From CANJJB01 sp964449295 (GTDB taxonomy: Bacteria; Chlamydiota; Chlamydiia; Chlamydiales; Rhabdochlamydiaceae), in assembly GCA_964449295.1 (NCBI GenBank), contig CAYUZN010000106.1, positions 1-6,550 of the forward strand: a stretch of DNA of 6,550 nt, given 5' to 3'. The notes under the pieces are model-generated. The model was not told the DNA's origin and ran no database searches. It worked only from the letters and a program-made list of their open reading frames with translations. The stretch's first letter is position 1. Each line of letters starts with the position of its first letter. This document shows, in pieces, positions 1 to 5,871 of this stretch. The position numbers were made by a program, and so were the translations under genes.

Positions 1-308
1 AAGTCTTTATGATGGCCATTTCTCCACCAAAAGTATGTTTGTGATCATGCCCAAAGTAGTAGGGGCCCAAAGCACTATAAAAGTCGATCCCTTTAACTTT
101 AGCAATATGCACTCCCACTTCACCATTAAATCCTTTAAGCGCCAGTTCTTGTTTTTGTGAAAGAATAAGAGAATTTCCTGAAAAGCTGTTAAATTGAGCA
201 TCGGATGTTATGCGTGCTTGAGCCTACATCCTTTCTACTAGATGAATCATCACCTAAAGTATAGGATAAACAGACTAGACTCAGTAAAAATAAGGTTCTT
301 TTTGTCAT
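1..308 (-). pseudogene. Frameshifted outer-membrane beta-barrel protein, 5' part
   Basis: Reading leftward from the ATG at 306-308, the first frame gives a clear signal peptide (MTKRTLFLLSLVCLSYTLG, then DDSSSRKDV) and stops at TAA 189-191 after 39 residues. A second frame is open from 223 to the window edge and reads like a beta-barrel: AQARITSDAQFNSFSG, then NGEVGVHIAK, DFYSALGPYYFG and KHTFGGEMA. The alternation of polar and hydrophobic residues and the GPYYF/GGE elements resemble inverse-autotransporter-type barrels of Chlamydiota; that family assignment is from memory. Dropping one base near 224 (after GAT GTA) joins the frames as SSRKDV-AQARIT. The second frame has a TAG at 224-226, so it has no usable start of its own. 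No Shine-Dalgarno is visible before 308. The gene runs off the left edge. Either a true pseudogene or a one-base sequencing error. Confidence 0.6.
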
Positions 309-444
309 GTTTAATTTTTATATAACTGTTTCCAGAAAATTTAGCAGGTTAAATAAATTTCTTTACAAAATTAATCTTTTCCAAATAATGCGGTTTATAG
401 AGAAGTATACAAAAAATTAATTGGTTTTATAAAGGAAGGGATAC
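309..444. other. Divergent AT-rich intergenic region
   Basis: This 136-bp gap separates the two divergent outer-membrane protein genes and should hold both promoters. The rightward candidate is listed separately. For the leftward gene the best I can see is TTGTAA (complement of 363-368) followed after 18 nt by a poor -10, so I do not call it. Its -35 would overlap that of the rightward promoter, which would make the two compete for polymerase. No further gene is seen here. Confidence 0.6.
362..389 (+). promoter_or_regulatory. Candidate sigma-70-type promoter of the porin gene
   Basis: TTTACA (362-367) matches the -35 consensus at five of six bases. AATAAT (384-389) matches the -10 consensus at five of six. 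The spacer is 16 nt. Transcription would start near 396 and give a leader of about 49 nt that contains the strong ribosome binding site. An alternative -10, TATACA at 406-411, lacks a recognisable -35. Confidence 0.42.
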
Positions 445-1992
445 ATGAAGACGTTAAAAATGAGCTTATCGTTAGTGAGCATGAGTCTCTTTTTAACTCC
501 TCTTTCTGGTTATGACAAGGTGGAGAAGAAAGAGTGTTCTACATGTTGTGAGAGTTGTCAGGCTCAGAAGAAAAACTCAAGTGACCCATTTTTTGAGGAT
601 ATTCATTCTTTTTTGGATGATTTTGATAAGAGAGAATTGAAATTAGCTCAAGCTCCTTTTGATTCTGGACTTGTACCCAATCGAGAAAATGCTGAATCTT
701 TACTGAAAGAGGAGAAGGCTGCTCTTTCATCTGATACCAATAGATCTAGACTGCAAAAGCACCAAAGGGCGGAGGCTCACGCTAAGCTGAAGCAGCAAGG
801 CTCTATCCCAAGTAATTCTCAAGTTCAGAATAAGATCACCAATGATGAAAAGCCAAGACCAGGAGTGCCTATTGTTCAAAGCACACAGAAGCAAGAGGCG
901 CTAGAGAAATCTCAACCATTAAAAGCACTTGCTGAAAACACACCCATGATTGCAAGCACGTCTACTGAGAGTAAGCAAAAAGAGGTTCCTTCTTCCTCTA
1001 AAGACTATGGACCCCCTGGTTATAATATGCCAGAGCTGGCTATCAATAGAAGGGGTGCAAACGCTATTTTATCTGGTAGTTTTATCTATTGGAAGGTTGA
1101 TCAAGATGATTTTGATGTCGGCATCACGGGCCCAAGACCTTCTTCAGGACAAAAAATACAGTCTTTTCACTCTAAATATGAACCAGGATTTAAAGCAGAG
1201 CTAGGTGTTAATTCTAGCTATGATAATTGGACATTATGTCTAGAGTATACGTGGCTGAAAGCGCATCAAACTAACTCAAGAGGATCTAATGATCAATATC
1301 CTATGATTGTGTCACCTTGGGTAAGCCTCACAGAGAATGACCAGAGGTTGTATACACCTTTTAGTACAACATCGAGTGAAATTTTACACTCAGGGGTTAG
1401 CAATCACTGGCGCTTTCATTTTGATATGTTAGATTTGGTGCTCTCTCGCAGCTACTATGTCGGGAAAAAGCTTATTTTTAACCCTTCTTTAGCAGCGCGA
1501 GGAGTCAAAATTAATCAAAATCTGGATGTCACTTTCACATACAATACACGGGGTGCTCCAGGTACACAAAATACGGTTTACTCTCATAATAAAAACCATA
1601 CTCAGCAAATAGGTCCTAGATTTGGTCTTGATATGAATTGGCTCATTGGTAGTAGCTTTAGGTTTGGAGGAACAGCGGCAGGAGCTCTTCTTTATACACA
1701 CTATCAATTACGTCATACAGAAATTCTAAATAGTACTAGTCATTCTAATATCTATGCTAACCCTCATGCTTTTAGAGTTAATCTCGATGCCGCCTTGGAA
1801 TTTGGCTGGAGGGCTTATGTCAGCCGTCATAGACGGTATATCGATTGCTCTTTTAAGTATGAAGCTCTTGTCTTTTTTGACCAAAATAGAGTGGCAGGGC
1901 TTGCCAGCATTACAACTGATCAAGGAAGAGTGCTCGATAGTGGCAACCTTTACTTACACGGCGGCACATTTAAACTAGAGTTTAATTTCTAA
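445..1992 (+). CDS. Lpg1974/Legionella-MOMP-like outer-membrane porin
   Basis: A 515-residue predicted outer-membrane channel. Residues 1-22 form a signal peptide (short basic start, hydrophobic core, SG near the cleavage point). Residues 23-195 are a hydrophilic, Lys/Gln/Ser-rich linker, probably periplasmic or partly disordered, that begins with CSTCCESC (Cys 31, 34, 35, 38). From about 196 the protein turns into a barrel: SGSFIYWKV, then GFKAELGV and NWTLCLEYTWLKAH are typical of the Legionella major outer membrane protein-like (Lpg1974) family that is expanded in environmental chlamydiae. The C-terminus, FKLEFNF, ends in Phe with alternating hydrophobic residues, as the BAM insertion signal requires. 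AAGGAAGG at 432-439 lies 5 nt before the ATG and fixes the start. The gene is monocistronic between divergent and convergent neighbours. The family is fairly secure; the solute it passes is unknown. Confidence 0.83.
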   Translation: MKTLKMSLSLVSMSLFLTPLSGYDKVEKKECSTCCESCQAQKKNSSDPFFEDIHSFLDDFDKRELKLAQAPFDSGLVPNRENAESLLKEEKAALSSDTNRSRLQKHQRAEAHAKLKQQGSIPSNSQVQNKITNDEKPRPGVPIVQSTQKQEALEKSQPLKALAENTPMIASTSTESKQKEVPSSSKDYGPPGYNMPELAINRRGANAILSGSFIYWKVDQDDFDVGITGPRPSSGQKIQSFHSKYEPGFKAELGVNSSYDNWTLCLEYTWLKAHQTNSRGSNDQYPMIVSPWVSLTENDQRLYTPFSTTSSEILHSGVSNHWRFHFDMLDLVLSRSYYVGKKLIFNPSLAARGVKINQNLDVTFTYNTRGAPGTQNTVYSHNKNHTQQIGPRFGLDMNWLIGSSFRFGGTAAGALLYTHYQLRHTEILNSTSHSNIYANPHAFRVNLDAALEFGWRAYVSRHRRYIDCSFKYEALVFFDQNRVAGLASITTDQGRVLDSGNLYLHGGTFKLEFNF

Positions 1993-2003
1993 GAAAAGAG
2001 TTT

Positions 2004-2204
2004 CTACTCTTCGAATCCCATATCTTTAAGAGAGATTTTTCCTTGTGTGATTTTTTCGATATTTTTCGCAACATGATGCGTGGGGCGAACTCCAGCTAGA
2101 TATTTTTTTAATGACGAATAGCTGATTGATTTAATTTTGCAATAGTCATAGGGCGTTAGACCAAATTCTTTCTCTAATTTTTCGAAAAATTCAGGGATTT
2201 TCAT
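2004..2204 (-). CDS. Small helix-turn-helix (Cro/XRE-like) protein
   Basis: A 66-residue predicted DNA-binding protein. The run YDYCKIKSISYSSLKKYLAG (residues 19-38) fits helix 1-turn-recognition helix of the Cro/XRE fold. The tail VAKNIEKITQGKISLKDMGF (45-64) is the usual closing pattern, where an 'A..IE..T.G.I...D' signature ends many phage- and plasmid-type repressors. There is no second domain, so it would act as a simple dimeric repressor or as the antitoxin-like half of a pair, but no partner toxin is adjacent. The ATG at 2202-2204 is the only start in the frame; no good Shine-Dalgarno precedes it. It converges on the porin gene with 11 nt between stops. A leftward TATAAA (complement of 2245-2250) could be its -10, without a matching -35. 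The target is unknown. Confidence 0.68.
   Translation of the reverse strand: MKIPEFFEKLEKEFGLTPYDYCKIKSISYSSLKKYLAGVRPTHHVAKNIEKITQGKISLKDMGFEE
2022..2040 (+). terminator. Weak candidate terminator of the porin gene
   Basis: ATCTTT (2022-2027) pairs with AGAGAT (2031-2036) over six pairs, one of them G-T, around a 3-nt loop, and leads into five T (2036-2040). It lies 30 nt past the porin stop, inside the 3' end of the convergent regulator gene. The stem is AT-rich and the U-tract short, so this is tentative. Confidence 0.25.
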
Positions 2205-2343
2205 AATTTACTTGAGAGTAATTCGCTCAATGTGTTTTACTGTTTTTATATGTTTAAAAATACATCGTTTTCCTAAGTAGGAGAATTGGGGAAAACAAGA
2301 CTCAAATTAAAAATGTCACAGGCTCACTACAAAAGTAGGCAGT
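2205..2343. other. Intergenic region between regulator and small coiled-coil gene
   Basis: AT-rich divergent gap. It contains an imperfect palindrome, ATGT-N8-ACAT at 2250-2265, next to the leftward TATAAA that may serve the helix-turn-helix gene. A weak rightward promoter (TTGGGG 2286-2291, 16 nt, TAAAAA 2308-2313) could serve the small gene that starts at 2344. I see no further coding sequence. Confidence 0.4.
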
Positions 2344-2519
2344 ATGGACGATTGTGATGATACAATTCGATTTAATTTCTGTGAAAGAGATAAGTTTTTA
2401 AGCGGGATTATCGAGCTAGAGAAGCTCGTTCATAAAATCTTAGAAGATCGAAAAAAACAAAAGCTGATTTAGCTCGTTTGCAAGAGATTATCGATTTTTT
2501 ACACAAAGAAACTCAATAA
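2344..2519 (+). pseudogene. Small coiled-coil protein gene split by a -1 frameshift
   Basis: From ATG 2344-2346 the frame reads MDDCDDTIRFNFCERDKF and so on, and stops at TAG 2470-2472 after 42 residues. The -1 frame continues from the run of seven A at 2451-2457 as KADLARLQEIIDFLHKETQ and stops at TAA 2517-2519. One added A, or a one-base backward slip, gives a 58-residue acidic-start, helical protein. Its core positions F18, I22, L25, V29, I32, R36, T39, L43, L46, I50, L53 keep exact 3-4 spacing right across the junction, strong internal evidence that both parts once formed one coiled coil. An AGG at 2337-2339 is a poor ribosome binding site, only 4 nt from the ATG. The last 7 nt overlap the convergent yacP-like gene. 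I do not recognise the family. It could be a pseudogene, a sequencing error in the A-run, or a gene read by slippage. Confidence 0.5.
2451..2475 (-). terminator. Weak candidate terminator of the greA-rdgB-yacP cluster
   Basis: On the leftward transcript GAGCT-AAATC-AGCTT (four pairs plus one G-T) leads into TTGTTTTTTT. The stem is very short; the long T-rich tract is the stronger half of the signal. It sits 38 nt past the yacP-like stop, where a terminator is expected, and its T-run is the same A7 that breaks the overlapping small gene on the other strand. Confidence 0.25.
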
Positions 2520-3007
2520 GGCTCATTATTGTGGAGTCTTTCTTCGAAGATTTTGCTGAGGCGCTTGATTTGAAAATCGGTGTCTTGGAAAGAGGGTAGA
2601 GCTTTTCTGTCTTTTTTTCTTTTTTTCTGTTTGTTGAGAAGGAAGGAGAGGAATTCTTCAATGGTTTGCCCTTGAGCACCTACTTGTTTTGTTTTAAATA
2701 AGATTTCTCTATCGGAAGAGACAACAGTTGTTTGAGAAGGATGAGAGAGGGTTTCAATATGCTGAATGATATAATCATCTGCGCTTTGATTTTCGTGTGT
2801 GTAGATGATTTCAATTTTGCGAAGATGACCGCGAATAGCTTCTGCGGGAGCTTGATGTTTTCCATCAAAGACTAGAGTGATGTGAAGATGTAAGGCATCT
2901 GCCCAAGCTTCTAGATGGGCTAGAATTTGATTTTTTTGTGTGCGTAGGGTCTTGTAGTCTTTAGTGATACGAAAGAGAAAATTATACCCATCAATCAAGT
3001 AGAGCAA
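2513..3007 (-). CDS. yacP: NYN/PIN-like ribonuclease, YacP/Rae1 family
   Basis: A 164-residue predicted metal-dependent endoribonuclease. The NYN fold covers about residues 1-115 and shows the expected acidic set: D6 in LIDGYN, D48 in VFDGK, D77/D78 in QSADDYI and D99 in SSDREI. In Bacillus the family member Rae1 cuts mRNA on translating ribosomes; whether this one does is inference. A basic stretch (KKRKKDRK, 128-135) and a helical tail follow and could bind RNA. Length is near the usual 165-175. The start is TTG at 3005-3007: it is the only sensible start, puts LIDGYN at the family's usual distance from the N-terminus, and the frame has no ATG upstream before a TAA at 3041-3043. It overlaps the end of rdgB by 13 nt and lacks a Shine-Dalgarno, so translation is probably coupled to rdgB. 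Confidence 0.82.
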   Translation of the reverse strand: MLYLIDGYNFLFRITKDYKTLRTQKNQILAHLEAWADALHLHITLVFDGKHQAPAEAIRGHLRKIEIIYTHENQSADDYIIQHIETLSHPSQTTVVSSDREILFKTKQVGAQGQTIEEFLSFLLNKQKKRKKDRKALPSFQDTDFQIKRLSKIFEERLHNNEPY

Positions 3008-3603
3008 GGGCTGCCCAAAGAGGATAAGAAGACGTGAAGCTTATCAAAAGCTTTTCTTCGATGAGAAATTCTGTTTTTTAGATTTTCTTCGATTTCTGCA
3101 AATGATTTTCCATAGTCATGTTTAATAAAGAGGGGATCGTAACCAAAACCATAACTACCTTTCTCTTCAGTGAGAATCATTCCTTCACAAAGTCCACGGA
3201 CACACTTTTTTAACCCTTCGGGAGAGGCAATAGCGATCCAACATTCAAAATACCCTTGCCTGTTAGGTTCAAGAATGTGCTGCATCTCTTTGAGGAGTTT
3301 ATGTCTGTTTTCTGCATCGGTTGCAAGATCGCCGGCATATCTAGAGGAGGTGATGCCAGGAGCTCCTTGAAGAGCTGGGACAATAAGCCCAGAGTCGTCT
3401 GCTAGAGTCCATTTATTGAGAGCACGTGCTGCGTGTATTGCTTTATGAGAGACAATCTCTTCAAAGGAAGATCCCTCTTCTCTATCGGGAAGATAAGAAG
3501 GAAAATCAAGTAGTGATAAGACGTCTAATTGCTTATAGTCTTTAAGCATAGACTTAAGCTCTCTAATCTTATGGATGTTTTTACTGGCGATGACAAGTTG
3601 CAT
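2995..3603 (-). CDS. rdgB: dITP/XTP pyrophosphatase (RdgB/HAM1 family)
   Basis: A 202-residue cytosolic enzyme that hydrolyses non-canonical purine triphosphates (ITP, dITP, XTP) to the monophosphate and pyrophosphate, keeping them out of DNA and RNA. All family blocks are present in order: IASKNIHKIREL (5-16), EEGSSFEEIVSHKA (42-55), the catalytic LADDSGL (67-73), GAPGITSSRYAG (80-91), SYGFGYDPLF (150-159) and ISHRRKAF (179-186). Length matches the normal 190-205. The open frame extends to 3651, but that start would add 16 residues before the conserved MQLVIASKN block and overlap greA by 47 nt. The ATG at 3601-3603 lies one base after the greA stop, with GAGAAG just upstream, and I prefer it. 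Middle gene of the greA-rdgB-yacP cluster. Confidence 0.93.
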   Translation of the reverse strand: MQLVIASKNIHKIRELKSMLKDYKQLDVLSLLDFPSYLPDREEGSSFEEIVSHKAIHAARALNKWTLADDSGLIVPALQGAPGITSSRYAGDLATDAENRHKLLKEMQHILEPNRQGYFECWIAIASPEGLKKCVRGLCEGMILTEEKGSYGFGYDPLFIKHDYGKSFAEIEENLKNRISHRRKAFDKLHVFLSSLGSPCST

Positions 3604-3604
3604 T

Positions 3605-5764
3605 TTACTTCTCAAGGTAACTACGGATTGCTGTAATGGAAAATTCCTCATTTTGGAATTGGAATGTATCTCCTACTGTTAATCCTTGCATTGTTTGTGC
3701 AAGTTTAGACTGGAAAGAGAGAATGGACTTGTCTGGATCGGCATCCCACGGGCCCAAAAGAGTGTAAGAGAGTTTCTTCCCATCTTTGTTTTTGCAGTCA
3801 ACAATTGTTCCAACACCCACTTGATCTGTAGAAATATCTGTTTTTGTGAGAATTCTAGCGTGGTTGATCTGGTCAGATAGTTGTTTGAGCTCTGATTGGA
3901 GACGACTTCGTTTTTCAAGAGCTGACTTAAATTCTGCATTTTCTCTGAGATCTCCGTGCGATCTGGCAGTCTCGATTTCTTTAGCATTTTCGATGGTTTC
4001 TGCCGTGGCAATTTGTTGAATTCGATTTTTGATTTTTGTATAACCTTCTTCAGTCGTCCAAATAACGTTCTCTTCAACAGGTGTTACGTGTTTTTTATTT
4101 ATTTTTGCAAGTGTCGGATGAACGACTTCTGCAAGGGAGTGAAGAATTTTGATGTCGTGATCATCAAGAGAGTGACATTTAGTTGCCAGGAGAAGAAACT
4201 CTTTGACAGTCTCTAGGCTAGCTCCTTGCATGATATCACGAACGATGGCATATCTTCCTCCTGTCAGAAGAGCATGCATTTTTTTGATCATATCTTTGTG
4301 AGTTGAAGAATTTTCAAGGTGATTTAAAAGAACCAAGAATCCTTCAAAGAAACGATTTTTTCCCTCTTTATCTGCAAAAGGGATGTTCTTAGAGCTTATG
4401 ATTTTCTGGAAATACCATAAGAAGAGATCAGGATAACGACCTGGATATGTCACAAGATCTTCTAGTTTGTGGCTTAATTCTTTATCTGATCCTGATTCTA
4501 CTAATTCACTGGTTAAATAATCCCGAATCGGATTTTGAGAGATAGTGAAAAGCAGGGTTAAAAAATGCTCTTTCCAATCGGGTCTACTTTTTCTGACAGT
4601 CATGAGAACGCGTTTTTTAAAAGCTGCAATTTCAATTGATTGGATGAGATCTTCGAGAGATTTAACATTTTTAATAATGTCTTGAACAATACTTTGATTT
4701 TTTTCAATGGCCATGTCTTCTAAAAGAAAATGGATTTGCAAACTCTGAGCTGCTGTTGTATCAGCGTGTTCTAAGGCTCCTTTTAACCTGTCTTGCAATT
4801 TGATTTTAAAAGCGTCATTTTTCAGAACTTCTGGAAAATCTCTGAGAAACGTATAGATCATTTGAACGAGTTCTTTGGGTGCAGGATTGGATTCCAGAGT
4901 TTGCTCAAAGCGTTCTTCATGAGATAGGGAACCTCGTCTTAAGATAAAAGGATCTTTAAGATCTTCAGGAGATTGAATAAGGGTATCTTTTTTAATTTTC
5001 GCGCGTGCTGTTTGCCACCATTTCGTCCACTCATCTTCTGGGATGACAAGCCCTTCTAGCTCTTCTTTAATTTCTGCAGCAGATTTAGGTCCTAGATCTC
5101 TTAAAAGCATATGGATCACCTCTACAGGCGAGGTTTTAGCTTTTTCTTCAAGAAGATCGGGGGATCCAAAGCGCATAGCTAAAAAATGATCTTTAGGAAT
5201 AGGTACTAGAGTTTTAAAAGCATTGTCAAATGATAAGTCTTTTCTTCCAGACACATAGTCAAATTCGAGAAAAAGTTGCTCTCTTAAGAAAGAGACTTCC
5301 ATGATCTCTCCGACTCCCCACCCTCCTGTATGGAATACAAAATTGCCATTTTCCATATGGTTAAGGAGTTCAAAATTACTGACAGCACCTTGAAATGACT
5401 CTTTATGACGCAGCCCAATGAGTTTAATTTTTTCATTAAATAATTTTTGATCGCCGTAGCGACTACGTAGATAGTCGAAGACTTTTTGACGCAATAATTC
5501 TTGATTGGTTGTTTCTAAATCGATAATCAGTTTAAAAATCTCGTGTTTTTCAGGAGATTCTGGAGAGAGCTCCCATAGTGTATAAATTTTTTCAACATAA
5601 CGACCAAAAGGTCCTGCAAATTCAGACTTTTTTATCTCTTTCAGAAGAGTGATCACCTCTTCTGTATCAAGTTCATCGCTTTCGCAGTACTCTTCCCACA
5701 ATCTTAGAAAGGCCGGATAATCTCTTGAGGAAATCAAGGCACGAAAATCTCTCAAATAACCCAT
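3605..5764 (-). CDS. greA: Transcription elongation factor GreA, long chlamydial form
   Basis: A 719-residue protein whose last 150 residues are GreA, which enters the RNA polymerase secondary channel and triggers cleavage of backtracked transcripts. The Gre coiled coil runs about 570-640 and carries GDLRENAEF (604-612) with the two catalytic acids, D605 and E608, matching E. coli D41 and E44. The FKBP-like domain follows from about 646 (LSFQSKLAQTMQGLTVGD, 682-699). The first 560 residues are mostly alpha-helical and repeat-like; residues 139-158 (NGNFVFHTGGWGVGEIMEV) look like the CarD/TRCF small beta-barrel that binds polymerase. Ordinary GreA has about 158 residues; chlamydiae and Borrelia are known for far longer forms. 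The frame opens at ATG 5780-5782, but ATG 5762-5764 has AAAGGA 6 nt upstream and is preferred. First gene of a three-gene cluster. Confidence 0.92.
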   Translation of the reverse strand: MGYLRDFRALISSRDYPAFLRLWEEYCESDELDTEEVITLLKEIKKSEFAGPFGRYVEKIYTLWELSPESPEKHEIFKLIIDLETTNQELLRQKVFDYLRSRYGDQKLFNEKIKLIGLRHKESFQGAVSNFELLNHMENGNFVFHTGGWGVGEIMEVSFLREQLFLEFDYVSGRKDLSFDNAFKTLVPIPKDHFLAMRFGSPDLLEEKAKTSPVEVIHMLLRDLGPKSAAEIKEELEGLVIPEDEWTKWWQTARAKIKKDTLIQSPEDLKDPFILRRGSLSHEERFEQTLESNPAPKELVQMIYTFLRDFPEVLKNDAFKIKLQDRLKGALEHADTTAAQSLQIHFLLEDMAIEKNQSIVQDIIKNVKSLEDLIQSIEIAAFKKRVLMTVRKSRPDWKEHFLTLLFTISQNPIRDYLTSELVESGSDKELSHKLEDLVTYPGRYPDLFLWYFQKIISSKNIPFADKEGKNRFFEGFLVLLNHLENSSTHKDMIKKMHALLTGGRYAIVRDIMQGASLETVKEFLLLATKCHSLDDHDIKILHSLAEVVHPTLAKINKKHVTPVEENVIWTTEEGYTKIKNRIQQIATAETIENAKEIETARSHGDLRENAEFKSALEKRSRLQSELKQLSDQINHARILTKTDISTDQVGVGTIVDCKNKDGKKLSYTLLGPWDADPDKSILSFQSKLAQTMQGLTVGDTFQFQNEEFSITAIRSYLEK

Positions 5765-5770
5765 CTGAAT

Positions 5771-5776
5771 TCCTTT
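5771..5776 (-). promoter_or_regulatory. Ribosome binding site that selects the greA start
   Basis: Leftward AAAGGA, 6 nt before the ATG at 5762-5764. The ATG 18 nt further upstream (5780-5782) has only AT-rich sequence before it, so the shorter protein starting MGYLRDFRAL is favoured. Confidence 0.7.
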
Positions 5777-5801
5777 ATTCATATATAACTTATTTTAAGG
5801 T

Positions 5802-5836
5802 AACGCTATTGCTCATAAATTTGTTTACAGAGCGTT
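5802..5836 (-). repeat. Inverted repeat in the greA leader
   Basis: AACGCT (5802-5807) and AGCGTT (5831-5836) are perfect six-base complements 23 nt apart. A nested pair, GCTC (5811-5814) and GAGC (5830-5833), shares bases with the outer arm, so the two pairings exclude each other. If transcription starts near 5836 the outer pair would fold at the very 5' end of the greA mRNA. The loop is long and function is unproven. Confidence 0.3.
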
Positions 5837-5842
5837 GCTGGC

Positions 5843-5871
5843 AGTATATGAAGAGTTCTAATTCCCTTCAA
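5843..5871 (-). promoter_or_regulatory. Candidate promoter of greA-rdgB-yacP
   Basis: On the leftward strand TTGAAG (complement of 5866-5871) and TATACT (complement of 5843-5848) are separated by exactly 17 nt. They match the sigma-70/sigma-66-type consensus at four and five of six bases. Transcription would start near 5836, giving a leader of about 70 nt. The -35 lies within the last codons of the hydrolase gene, so greA could be expressed both from this site and by read-through. Confidence 0.5.

Noticed and set aside
7..201. Leftward 64-residue open frame beginning at 201
   Set aside because: It overlaps the barrel-like frame fully, lacks a ribosome binding site and gives no protein-like pattern, while the neighbouring frame reads as an outer-membrane protein.
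1824..1836. Perfect CCGTC-ATA-GACGG hairpin
   Set aside because: It lies inside the porin coding sequence, encodes ordinary residues and is not followed by a T-run; most likely chance.
2452..2458. AAAAAAC, a classic -1 ribosomal slippery heptamer, in the small coiled-coil gene
   Set aside because: The incoming frame reads AAA AAA CAA, which is not the A-AAA-AAC phase needed for the canonical tandem slip, and no clear downstream stimulatory stem is seen. Simple A-run slippage or mutation fits better.
3604..3651. Longer rdgB start at 3651
   Set aside because: It would add residues outside the conserved family N-terminus and overlap greA, while the ATG at 3601-3603 directly precedes the MQLVIASKN block.
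3679..4077. Leftward 132-residue open frame inside greA
   Set aside because: It is an alternative frame of the conserved GreA domain, whose catalytic motif is in the greA frame.
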